NCBI GenBank assembly: GCA_020723105.1
Contig: DYJL01000009.1
Coordinates: 62,001 to 126,000, forward strand
From: Nitrospira japonica
GTDB lineage: Bacteria; Nitrospirota; Thermodesulfovibrionia; UBA6902
Reading direction: 5' to 3'
Length of the DNA stretch: 64,000 bases
Positions 53,943-62,262 of the stretch are shown here, piece after piece (the stretch's first letter is position 1; each line of letters starts with the position of its first letter). The notes below the pieces were generated by a model. That model ran no database searches and was not told the origin of the DNA. It worked only from the letters and a program-made list of their open reading frames with translations. Made by a program: the position numbers and the translations under genes.

Positions 53943-54437
53943 ATACTTTTCAAGATTCCCTTTAATCACCCCCTTCTTCAAGAAATAAGTTTGCAATCTT
54001 AAGACAGGTTAAGATAATACACTTACACTTTCTGATAATGCTTTGAAGAAATAATTTGTCCCAGGAACATAATTATAAGGAACGCTTATCTTATCGGCAA
54101 CGGAATTATTTACTTTAGCCTGAGAGCATAAGGGAGCAGTTCGCCAGCCTGCAATACTCGGGAAGCGGTTAGATTTTCTTAGAAGGCAATTGCTTTTTCT
54201 AATAGTGGAAAGCATTTAGTAGATAAGTGCTTTCTTTTTGTTTGTTATCATTAATACCTTTCTGTTTTGATTTCAGTTAAAAGGCAATGCTAACGGTAAA
54301 TATCATACCACAATAATCTTTTTTTTCAAATTGTGCCCGTGAAAAAGTTGCTTTTTCAGTAGCAGTTCCTTTACGCTAAACGAAAAGCATCTTAAAAATA
54401 TCAGTATTTTTGAGACGTAATAACAGGAGGATTTTAC

Positions 54438-54761
54438 ATGTTAACAATAACAGATATAGCCGCAGAAAAAGCAAAAGAAATATTAACTGAAGAAGGGAAG
54501 CCCGAGTGGGGACTGAGGTTTTATACAGCAGGGAGCAGTTGCTGCGGACCTTCATACGGGATAGATATTGTTGAGGAGCCTTCCAAGGGAGATGAGACAA
54601 TCGAAAAAAATGGCCTTAAAGTTTATATTGAAGCTGATACATACAAAAATCTTGCCGGTATGAAGATAGATTACATTCAGGAAGGCGATAACGAAGGGTT
54701 TGTGATTGCCGGAGGCCAGCCTCCATCATGCGGCCCTGGCTGTGGTTCTTCATGTGGTTAA
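54438..54761 (+). CDS. HesB/IscA-like iron-sulfur protein
   Basis: This 107-aa protein has the A-type carrier fold (MLTITDIAAEKAKEIL) with Cys ligands in SSCCGPSYGI and a Cys-rich tail CGPGCGSSCG in place of the usual CGCG. It probably binds or delivers [Fe-S] clusters. The variant spacing places it in a HesB-like subgroup rather than canonical IscA. A good ribosome site AGGAGG precedes the ATG. It is convergent with the FmdB-like gene. Confidence 0.85.
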   Translation: MLTITDIAAEKAKEILTEEGKPEWGLRFYTAGSSCCGPSYGIDIVEEPSKGDETIEKNGLKVYIEADTYKNLAGMKIDYIQEGDNEGFVIAGGQPPSCGPGCGSSCG

Positions 54762-54772
54762 CAGTTTAACCT

Positions 54773-55267
54773 CTATAATTCATAAAGAGTTTCATCAATT
54801 TTAGGACGTTGTTTTTTATGGCGTCTGGGCCCTTTATCCTCCATGATAAAGGGCTCTTCCTTTTCCAGTAAATCCCCCATCTCTTCCTCGATTTTTTCAG
54901 GGTCTTCTCCCTGTTCCATGCGGCGCAAGGCCTCTTCCATCCCTGCTCCCATAGAGACCCCGGTTGCTTCTGAGAGTTTTTTCATCAGCCGGGCTGCCTG
55001 ACGCGGGTCCTGCTCATTAATTTTCCCTGCATCATTAGCAAGTATATCCATTGCCTTTTCCATTTTAGCCTCATTAAGATCAGGTATTGCCGCATCTGTT
55101 TCTCCACCTTCTTTCCTGTTAGAAACGGCTGCAAACAAAGACATCCTGCGCTGTAATTTAATATTCTTGCAGCTTGGACAATCCGGAATTTTCCCGGTGT
55201 TGACGGTCCTGGAAAAAAAATTGTAGATGGTGTTGCAGTTACTGCAATAAAATTCGTAAACCGGCAT
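54773..55267 (-). CDS. FmdB-family zinc-ribbon protein
   Basis: The real start is the ATG at 55267 ([12 protein letters not shown]); the longer ORF in the track runs into tRNA-Leu. The protein is 164 aa with an N-terminal zinc ribbon CSNC...CPSC typical of FmdB putative regulators, followed by a long acidic helical region ([22 protein letters not shown]). FmdB proteins are small and of unclear function; the long acidic extension is less common. It lies 13 bases downstream of the tRNA on the same strand and may be transcribed with it. Confidence 0.85.
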   Translation of the reverse strand: MPVYEFYCSNCNTIYNFFSRTVNTGKIPDCPSCKNIKLQRRMSLFAAVSNRKEGGETDAAIPDLNEAKMEKAMDILANDAGKINEQDPRQAARLMKKLSEATGVSMGAGMEEALRRMEQGEDPEKIEEEMGDLLEKEEPFIMEDKGPRRHKKQRPKIDETLYEL

Positions 55268-55280
55268 AGGTTGAAAAAGA

Positions 55281-55365
55281 TGGTGCCGAAGGCGGGACTC
55301 GAACCCGCATGGATTGCTCCACACGCCCCTCAAACGTGCGTGTCTACCAGTTCCACCACTTCGGC
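55281..55365 (-). tRNA. tRNA-Leu (anticodon GAG)
   Basis: Read on the minus strand: acceptor GCCGAAG/CTTCGGC, anticodon stem CACGT/GCGTG with loop TTGAGGG, a long variable arm (TGGAGCAATCCA) typical of class II tRNA, T-loop TTCGAGT, CCA encoded. Confidence 0.96.
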
Positions 55366-55528
55366 ATTAATAATACTCAGCCTTGGTAAAATAGAATACC
55401 TTTGCAAGGTAATAACAACGGATATCATTATAAAACACAAGGGGAATTCAATACAACCCTGTAACCTTGAACAAACACATCATTCTCAATTAAGATTATA
55501 CTGACAATAAATCAGAACCGAGGAAAGT

Positions 55529-57244
55529 TTGCCAAAAATTTCAATCCTGCCAGATATATTAATCAACAAAATTGCTGCGGGCGAGGTCATTGAAAGGCCG
55601 GCTTCGGTCCTCAGGGAACTGCTTGACAACTCCATTGATGCAGGTGCAACAAAGATCGATATTGAAATACTCCACGGCGGGAAAAAACTCATTAAGGTAT
55701 CTGACAACGGTTGCGGCATGGACCAGGGCGATGCCGCGCTGTGCTTTGAGAGACATGCAACAAGCAAGATTAAATCTGAAGAGGACCTCTTTGATATATC
55801 CACCCTCGGATTTCGGGGCGAGGCGCTCCCTGCAATAGCCTCGGTTTCAAAAGTTACTCTTATTACCTCCATCGGGGATTCTGCCTCAGGAATAAAAATA
55901 GACCTCGGCGTCAATCAGAAAAAAGAAATATCAGATGCGCCCCCGCTGCAGGGAACGACTATTGAAGTGCGCGATATTTTTTATAACACCCCGGCGAGGA
56001 GAAAATTCCTGAAAAGCACGACAACCGAGCTGGCACATATTATTGAAATGGCAGTGCAAAAGGCATTCGCATATCCCGACATATCATTTTCTCTCACACA
56101 TAACAGCAGCGAAATCTTAAACGTCTCGTCAGCCTCAAATTTAAAAGAGAGGTTTATCCAGCTTTACAGCAATGAGGCTGCTGCGGAGTTTCTCGAAGCA
56201 GAAAAAGAAGGAAGGGCGCTAAAGGTCTACGGTTTTGTCTCGGCCCCTGATTTTGCAAGGACGAGGAGGAGCCACCAGCACATATTCGTAAACAAACGCC
56301 CCGTGAAAAATCCAACTGTCAACCATGCAATATACAGCGCCTACGACAATCTGATACCAAAAGACAGACATCCTGCTTTCTTTCTTTTTATTGATGTTGA
56401 TCCTCAAAAAGTGGATGTCAATGTCCATCCTGCAAAGCGCGAGGTGAGATTTGAAACTCCTGATGAAATTCACAGGACAGTGGAGGCTGCGGTACATGAA
56501 GCCCTGACCCCGCACAGCTCAAAAAGCTATCACGCAGATCAACATGCTGATTTCAGGCCGCAGAGTTATGGTGACTCTCCATTAACCGATAACCCGTTTG
56601 TCAGTGAATCGTTACCAAGCATTTCACATGCATTTCAGACGGATTTTTTTACATCCGGCATTACACATGAGGTCCGTACTTTTTTTCACATTGGAGAGTC
56701 CTTTTTTGCAAAAGTTACAGACAACGGCTTGCTAATCATGGACCAGCACGCCGCTCACGAAAGAGTATTATATGAAAAATTTTTAGCGAACACTTCCATT
56801 GAGACAGCGCCTCTTTTTCTTCCGCTAAGGATAGAACTGCCTGTCAAGGAGTATCACACTATTATCAAACACAAGGAATTTCTTCACGGTCTCGGGCTTG
56901 ATGTGGATGCTTTCGGAGGGAACAGTGTAATTGTACGGGCGCTGCCGGGAGAGCTTTCAAAAGCTGATATGAAAGGGCTTTTGATGGATGTGGCAGCGGG
57001 AATTCTTGAAGAAGAGACCATCGGCATAAAAAGCGATTTAACCGAATCACTTCTGAAAAATATTGCTGCAAGGCTTGCGTGTCATAAATCCGTAAGAGGA
57101 AGCGAGCAGCTTACCAGTGAAGAGCTGTCAAAACTGATGGACGATCTTGGTAAAACAAAAGATCCGGGCCGGTGCCCGCACGGCCGCCCGACAACAATTC
57201 TGCTGTCACTGGCTGAACTTCAAAAGATGTTCAAGAGGAAATGA
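55529..57244 (+). CDS. mutL: DNA mismatch repair protein MutL
   Basis: This 571-aa GHKL ATPase has ELLDNSIDAGATKIDI, DNGCGM, ATSKI and GFRGEAL in the N-terminal third. The C-terminal domain carries DQHAAHERVLYE, the metal-binding motif of endonuclease-type MutL, with ACHKSVRG and CPHGRP behind it. The start is TTG (TTGCCAAAAATT) with AGGAAAG shortly upstream. It overlaps miaA by 4 bases; mutL-miaA-hfq is a classical order. A mutS gene is not in the window; mutS2 is separate. Confidence 0.95.
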   Translation: MPKISILPDILINKIAAGEVIERPASVLRELLDNSIDAGATKIDIEILHGGKKLIKVSDNGCGMDQGDAALCFERHATSKIKSEEDLFDISTLGFRGEALPAIASVSKVTLITSIGDSASGIKIDLGVNQKKEISDAPPLQGTTIEVRDIFYNTPARRKFLKSTTTELAHIIEMAVQKAFAYPDISFSLTHNSSEILNVSSASNLKERFIQLYSNEAAAEFLEAEKEGRALKVYGFVSAPDFARTRRSHQHIFVNKRPVKNPTVNHAIYSAYDNLIPKDRHPAFFLFIDVDPQKVDVNVHPAKREVRFETPDEIHRTVEAAVHEALTPHSSKSYHADQHADFRPQSYGDSPLTDNPFVSESLPSISHAFQTDFFTSGITHEVRTFFHIGESFFAKVTDNGLLIMDQHAAHERVLYEKFLANTSIETAPLFLPLRIELPVKEYHTIIKHKEFLHGLGLDVDAFGGNSVIVRALPGELSKADMKGLLMDVAAGILEEETIGIKSDLTESLLKNIAARLACHKSVRGSEQLTSEELSKLMDDLGKTKDPGRCPHGRPTTILLSLAELQKMFKRK

Positions 57245-58176
57245 ATACCGTCATCATTATCCTTGGCCCCACGGCTGCAGGCAAGACAGGCGCATCAATC
57301 CTTCTTGCAAAGGCCTTAAAGACAGAAATCATCAGCGCCGATTCCATGCAGATTTACCGCCACATGGACATAGGCACTGCCAAGCCGTCCCCTGCTGAAT
57401 TAAAAGAGGTCCCCCATCATCTAATAAACATATTGTCACCCGATGAGTCCTTCAGCGCTGGAAAATTTAAGGACAAAGCAACAAAAATCATAAACGCCTT
57501 GCATAGAGAAAATAAAATTCCTTTACTCGTCGGCGGCACTGGACTTTATATAAGGGCCCTTACCAGAGGACTCTTTGAAGGACCCTCTGCTGACTGGCCA
57601 TTGAGGGAAAAATTAAAAAAGGAGGCCGAGGACTTCGGCAAAGAACATCTTCATAAATATCTCAGTTCTATAGACCCGGAAGCTGCAAAGAGAATCAGTC
57701 CTAATGATTTAAGAAGGATCATACGTTCCCTCGAAGTCGCCCTGAAGGAAGAAAAAACAATCTCAGAGCTTCAAGGCGCATCCACAAAGCCGGAACAATA
57801 TAATTTCATCAAGATCGGGCTTATGCGTGAGAGGAAAGAACTCTACCGGTTAATTGATGAACGGGTTGATAAAATGATGCGGGACGGTTTGCTTGAAGAG
57901 ACCGGAAAGCTCCTTAAACTGAATCCTTCATCAACAGCATTGCAGTCCCTCGGCTATAAAGAAATCAGCAGTTATATTGCCGGAGAAACATCCCTTGAAG
58001 ACGCCGTTGCTCTCATAAAAAAGCAGACGAGAAATTACGCAAAGAGGCAGATGACATGGTTTAAAAAAGAACCCGGCATAAACTGGATAGACGTGACAGG
58101 CCTCATGGATTCGCATAAGATTTTTGATAAGGTAATAAATGATATTGAAATTCTAAGGCAATTGATTTACCCTTAA
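57241..58176 (+). CDS. miaA: tRNA dimethylallyltransferase MiaA
   Basis: This 311-aa enzyme adds the isopentenyl group to A37 of tRNAs reading UNN codons. P-loop GPTAAGKTGAS is at residues 9-19, SADSMQIYRHMDIGTAKP follows, and GGTGLYIRAL is the substrate loop. The tail VKKQTRNYAKRQMTWF-like stretch (KKQTRNYAKRQMTWFK) is typical. It overlaps mutL by ATGA and is followed by hfq after 33 bases. Confidence 0.96.
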   Translation: MNTVIIILGPTAAGKTGASILLAKALKTEIISADSMQIYRHMDIGTAKPSPAELKEVPHHLINILSPDESFSAGKFKDKATKIINALHRENKIPLLVGGTGLYIRALTRGLFEGPSADWPLREKLKKEAEDFGKEHLHKYLSSIDPEAAKRISPNDLRRIIRSLEVALKEEKTISELQGASTKPEQYNFIKIGLMRERKELYRLIDERVDKMMRDGLLEETGKLLKLNPSSTALQSLGYKEISSYIAGETSLEDAVALIKKQTRNYAKRQMTWFKKEPGINWIDVTGLMDSHKIFDKVINDIEILRQLIYP

Positions 58177-58209
58177 AGTGTCTGATAAACCTTCATAAGG
58201 AGACATCCC

Positions 58210-58437
58210 ATGAGCAATGCAGATCATAAACTTCAGGACCAATACCTAAATCATGTAAGAAAAGAGAAGATCCCGGTCACAATATATCTCTTAAACGGGG
58301 CCCGGCTCAGAGGCACCATAAAGGGTTTTGACAAGTTTGTGGTTTTGCTCAAAAATGAAGTCCAGCAGATCATTTATAAACACGCTATATCAAGCATTGT
58401 CCCTGAGAAAGATATTCATCTTGATTTTGAGGGCTGA
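58210..58437 (+). CDS. hfq: RNA chaperone Hfq
   Basis: This 75-aa Sm-like protein has the Sm1 motif ([39 protein letters not shown]) and the Sm2 motif [10 protein letters not shown]. It lacks the long C-terminal tail of enterobacterial Hfq. It forms a hexameric ring that matches small RNAs to mRNAs. A GGAG-type site (AAGGAGACA) precedes it, and it lies in the conserved place after miaA. Confidence 0.96.
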   Translation: MSNADHKLQDQYLNHVRKEKIPVTIYLLNGARLRGTIKGFDKFVVLLKNEVQQIIYKHAISSIVPEKDIHLDFEG

Positions 58438-58443
58438 CCTGGT

Positions 58444-58845
58444 ATGCAAAATAAACCGAGAAATCCCATTTTGACCGTTGATGCAATCATAGAAATCAAC
58501 GGGGGAATACTCCTTATAAAGAGAAAGAATCCTCCTCCGGGCTGGGCTATCCCAGGCGGTTTTGTTGATTATGGAGAGACCCTTGAAGATGCAGCAACCA
58601 GAGAGGCCAAAGAAGAGACCGGCCTCGACATACAATTAGTCAGACAGTTTCATACCTATTCAGCGCCAGGAAGAGATCCAAGACACCATACAGTATCAAC
58701 GATATTCATAGCTAAAGCAGACGGCATGCCGAAAGCAGGGGACGATGCAAAAGAAGTGGGCATATTTACCAGAGACACCCTGCCAGAAAATCTCGCCTTC
58801 GACCATCGGCAGATCCTTGAGGATTATTTCACAGGGAAGTATTAA
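58444..58845 (+). CDS. NUDIX hydrolase
   Basis: This 133-aa protein has the complete NUDIX box [24 protein letters not shown], which binds Mg2+ and cleaves nucleoside diphosphates linked to another moiety. The flanking strands ([24 protein letters not shown]) resemble ADP-ribose/ADP-sugar pyrophosphatases. It begins 6 bases after the hfq stop, so the two are likely co-transcribed. The actual substrate is not predictable. Confidence 0.9.
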   Translation: MQNKPRNPILTVDAIIEINGGILLIKRKNPPPGWAIPGGFVDYGETLEDAATREAKEETGLDIQLVRQFHTYSAPGRDPRHHTVSTIFIAKADGMPKAGDDAKEVGIFTRDTLPENLAFDHRQILEDYFTGKY

Positions 58846-58865
58846 TCCGGATAATTTATAACCTG

Positions 58866-59186
58866 GGCGCAACTCACGTTGTTACGATAAATAATGCCTT
58901 TTCTGACACCCTCAAGAGAAAACGACGTGAGCTTGTCGGCAAGAAATGTTATGAAGTGCTTCACAGAAGCAGTAAACCCTGGCCTGATTGTCCTCATAAG
59001 CAGACCGTAGAAACCGGGGCAGAAATACGGGTCATCCATATAGTTGAACATTTAATATCACCCCCATCCTCAGGCAAGGTTATCCTCGCTATTCGTAAAT
59101 TTTGCATCAGATACAGAAAACACATTGACAGGTCTGACTTTGAGCGGCTTATAATGCAGGCTAAATTGCACTTAAGTAAAACATAA
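58866..59186 (+). pseudogene. PAS-domain remnant
   Basis: In one frame without a plausible start the translation reads INNAFSDTLKRKRRELVGKKCYEVLH...WPDCPHKQTVETG. This is the diagnostic core of a signalling PAS domain (N-AF, ELVGKKCYEVLH, PDCPHKQT), followed by degraded sequence up to a TAA at 59186. The track's 76-aa ORF is the tail of this frame. It is a leftover of a lost sensor protein between the nudix gene and the antiporter gene. Confidence 0.7.
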
Positions 59187-59201
59187 TTTATACTACTCGA
59201 A

Positions 59202-61208
59202 ATGGTGGAATCAGAATTTTTAAAATCGCTGGTTATCATCTTTGGTGTTTCCGCTGCCGTAGTATTCCTGCTGCACAGATTAAAGATACCCTCCATTGTA
59301 GGTTTCCTTGTTGCGGGCCTTATTATCGGGCCTTACGGCATAGGACTTGTGGAAGACGTTCACGCCGTGGAAATCATGGCAGAAATCGGCGTCATACTCC
59401 TACTGTTTACCATCGGCGTTGAGTTTTCAGTGACAAAACTTATGCGAATGAGGAAGGCCATTCTTGGCGGAGGCGGGGCGCAGATATTGCTGACAATCGT
59501 CCTGTCTGCAACTGCCGCCTATCTCATGACCGGTTACACAAACCGGGCTGTCTTCACAGGCTTCCTTGTCGCCCTGAGCAGCACGGCGATTGTCCTGAAA
59601 ATGCTCTCAGAAAGAGGGGAAACAGATACCCCGCACGGACGCATGATGATCGGGATATTGATCTTTCAGGACCTGTGTGTGGTCCCCATGATGCTCCTTG
59701 TTCCCGCACTCTCCGGTGAAGGCATAAATGTAACGGATGTGGCTATTAAAATGTTGAAAGCGGCTCTGATCATAGCGGCCGTACTCCTGAGCGCCAGATG
59801 GCTGGTCCCGAATCTCCTGCATCAGGTAGTCCGCACAAGAAGCCGGGAGCTGTTTATAACCACAATCATCCTCTTCTGCCTCGGAATAGCGCTTTTAACT
59901 TCAAGGTTCGGGCTCTCCCTTGCGCTCGGCGCATTTCTGGCAGGGCTTATTATTTCAGAGTCGGAGTACGCGCATCAGGCCACAGCAGACATACTGCCCT
60001 TTAAAGAAAGCTTTATGGGTTTATTTTTTGTTTCTGTCGGAATGCTGATGAATGCAGGTTATATGGCGGGGAACTGGCAGAAGATATCCGTGACTGTCGG
60101 ACTGATATTCGGACTCAAGGTGATTACAGGAACAATCTCAGTCCTGGCAACAGGAAGCCCTTTCAGGACCGCTGTCAGCGCAGGCCTCGGGCTGGCCCAG
60201 ATCGGCGAGTTTTCATTTGTGCTTGCAGTTGCTGGAAAGACGTCGGGGCTTATATCAGAAGATTTTTATCAGATATTTCTCTCATCCTCTGTAGCAACCA
60301 TGCTGATTACCCCTTTTGTAATGAAAGCCGCCCCTTCTGTGTCTGCATGGGTAGCATCAAGGCGCCTGCTGGAGAAAGTTGATAAGCTTAAAAGAATTTC
60401 CAAAGAAGGCCCCCCTGCGAAAAGGCAGGGACATGTAATAATTATCGGCTTTGGTTTGAACGGAAAAAATCTGGCAAGGGTCCTGAGAGAGGCCGAGATA
60501 CCCTATGTTGTTCTTGAGATGAACAGCGACACAGTAAGAAAGATGATGAAGAAAGGAGAGCCGATATATTACGGCGACGGGACCGGCGCAGAGATACTTC
60601 ATAAACTTAATATTGAAAAGGCAAGGCTTCTCGTCGTGGCCATATCCGACCCGGCCTCCACAAGGACTACTGTGTCTGTCGCAAGGCATGAGAACCCTGA
60701 TATTTATATTATTGTGAGAACCAGATACATCGCTGAAGTTGACGAGCTGATTGCACTTGGCGCAAATGAAGTGATACCCGAAGAATTTGAGACATCGGTT
60801 GAGATATTCTCAAGAGTGCTGCATAACTATCAGGTGCCGGGAAATGTAATTACAGACTATGTCAGCAGTATAAGAAAAGACAGCTACAGTGTTCTGAGAA
60901 CAGTTGATCTCCCTCCAAAACATCTTGCTGAACGATATAGTTTTTTAAAAGATATTGAGACTGAGACGTACCTGATCAAGGAATTCTCCAAAGTGATTGG
61001 ACATTCAATAAAGGAACTGAATCTCCGGGCTGAGACCGGAGTTACTGTCATCGCTTTACAGCGGGGTGAAGAAATACATCAAAACCCTCCTCCTGATTTT
61101 GTCCTGAAAGAAGGAGACATACTTCTGCTTATCGGCAGAAAAAAAGATATCAACCATGCTAAGGATTATCTTGAATCCGATAAATTTATAGCGATGAAGT
61201 ATCATTGA
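59202..61208 (+). CDS. CPA2 cation:proton antiporter with TrkA domains (KefB-like)
   Basis: This 668-aa protein has an N-terminal Na+/H+ exchanger domain of about 12 TM helices (residues 1-385; LKIPSIVGFLVAGLIIGPYG, SLALGAFLAGLIISESEYA). A TrkA-N Rossmann domain (407-520, IIGFGLNGKNLARVL) and a TrkA-C domain (570-655) follow. It should exchange K+ or Na+ for H+ under nucleotide control. The start follows the PAS remnant after 15 bases. It overlaps the next antiporter gene by a few bases. Confidence 0.92.
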   Translation: MVESEFLKSLVIIFGVSAAVVFLLHRLKIPSIVGFLVAGLIIGPYGIGLVEDVHAVEIMAEIGVILLLFTIGVEFSVTKLMRMRKAILGGGGAQILLTIVLSATAAYLMTGYTNRAVFTGFLVALSSTAIVLKMLSERGETDTPHGRMMIGILIFQDLCVVPMMLLVPALSGEGINVTDVAIKMLKAALIIAAVLLSARWLVPNLLHQVVRTRSRELFITTIILFCLGIALLTSRFGLSLALGAFLAGLIISESEYAHQATADILPFKESFMGLFFVSVGMLMNAGYMAGNWQKISVTVGLIFGLKVITGTISVLATGSPFRTAVSAGLGLAQIGEFSFVLAVAGKTSGLISEDFYQIFLSSSVATMLITPFVMKAAPSVSAWVASRRLLEKVDKLKRISKEGPPAKRQGHVIIIGFGLNGKNLARVLREAEIPYVVLEMNSDTVRKMMKKGEPIYYGDGTGAEILHKLNIEKARLLVVAISDPASTRTTVSVARHENPDIYIIVRTRYIAEVDELIALGANEVIPEEFETSVEIFSRVLHNYQVPGNVITDYVSSIRKDSYSVLRTVDLPPKHLAERYSFLKDIETETYLIKEFSKVIGHSIKELNLRAETGVTVIALQRGEEIHQNPPPDFVLKEGDILLLIGRKKDINHAKDYLESDKFIAMKYH

Positions 61209-61219
61209 CAGAAGATAAC

Positions 61220-62218
61220 ATGTTACTCTGGCTTGGATTCTTAATCTGCACAGCAGCCATCGTCTTTGCAGGCACGAGGCTGTCAAAGTACGGCGATATA
61301 ATCGCTGAAAAGACCGGTCTCGGCAGGACATGGATAGGCGTTGTGCTCATGGCATCGGTCACCTCTCTGCCTGAGCTTGTGACGGGAATCAGCTCCGTTA
61401 CTTACGCAGGTGTGCCGGACATCGCAGCGGGCGATGTCCTTGGAAGCTGTGTCTTCAACATGCTCATCCTTGCAGTCATTGATGCTATATATCGTCCGAT
61501 GCCCATATCAACAAGAGCGCATCACGGCCACGTACTTTCTGCAGGTTTCGGAATAATCCTGCTGAGTATTGTTGTCATCAGCCTCTTTGCCGGAAACAAC
61601 ATTCCCTCTCTTGGATGGATAGGGATATACACTCTATTGTTTGCAGTCATTTATTTCATAGCGATGAGAATGGTCTATTTTTACGAAAAGAAACAACTGT
61701 CAGAGTTCGTGAAAGAAAGGGCTGATGAATTAAGATATCGGGAAATCCCGACCAGAACGGCGGTGTTACATTATGTGGTCAATGCGGTAATTGTCATCAT
61801 TGCTGCTATTTTTCTGCCAAAGATAGGCGAGGGCATTGCGAAAGTTACAGGACTGGGACAAACCTTTGTCGGGAATTTCTTTATAGCAATCTCCACTTCT
61901 CTGCCTGAAGTAGTGGTTTCTGTTGCCGCCGTCAGAATGGACGCTGTGGACCTTGCAATAGGCAATTTGTTCGGAAGCAATATTTTCAACATTTTCATAC
62001 TTGCCATTGATGATATCTTTTTCACAAAAGGGCCCATACTTTCTTTTGTTCAAGAGAGCCATGCAATTTCAGCGTTATCTGCCATTGCCATGACCGCAAT
62101 TGCAGTTATAGGCCTTACATACCGCGCCGAGAAGAAGCGCCTGTTTCTTGCATGGGACTCTATCGGAATAGTTCTGGTATATGTGGGCAATCTGATGCTT
62201 CTGTTTATGATGCGGTAA
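61220..62218 (+). CDS. Sodium/calcium exchanger family protein (YrbG-like)
   Basis: This CaCA-family antiporter (332 aa) has the two alpha-repeats with SVTSLPELVTGISSV and AISTSLPEVVVSVAAV, and ends each repeat with a GS-N pattern (GSCVFNML, GSNIFNIF). About ten TM helices. I start at the ATG at 61220 (MLLWLGF); the track's TTG at 61205 would overlap the preceding gene by 4 bases and is the alternative. With the KefB-like gene it forms a two-gene ion homeostasis unit. Confidence 0.88.
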   Translation: MLLWLGFLICTAAIVFAGTRLSKYGDIIAEKTGLGRTWIGVVLMASVTSLPELVTGISSVTYAGVPDIAAGDVLGSCVFNMLILAVIDAIYRPMPISTRAHHGHVLSAGFGIILLSIVVISLFAGNNIPSLGWIGIYTLLFAVIYFIAMRMVYFYEKKQLSEFVKERADELRYREIPTRTAVLHYVVNAVIVIIAAIFLPKIGEGIAKVTGLGQTFVGNFFIAISTSLPEVVVSVAAVRMDAVDLAIGNLFGSNIFNIFILAIDDIFFTKGPILSFVQESHAISALSAIAMTAIAVIGLTYRAEKKRLFLAWDSIGIVLVYVGNLMLLFMMR

Positions 62219-62262
62219 ATCGGGTAGAATACTATTTTCTATCAACAGGAACGGAAGACAAT

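Larger units (their letters stand above)
53843..54437. other. Divergent intergenic region upstream of the arrA-like gene
   Basis: 595 bp, AT-rich. It holds the hairpin/operator-like inverted repeat at 53863-53892, a possible sigma-54 promoter (53928-53942), a stretch at about 54090-54180 that looks structured but matches no riboswitch I can recall, and the ribosome site of the HesB-like gene. The 68-aa minus-strand ORF here looks like chance. Confidence 0.5.

Noticed and set aside
54009-54215. 68-aa minus-strand ORF upstream of the arrA-like gene
   Set aside because: No ribosome site, no domain and low-complexity composition. The stretch may be structured RNA, but no riboswitch family could be matched.
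55267-55333. Longer start of the FmdB-like gene
   Set aside because: The extension overlaps tRNA-Leu; the FmdB family begins at MPVYEFYC.
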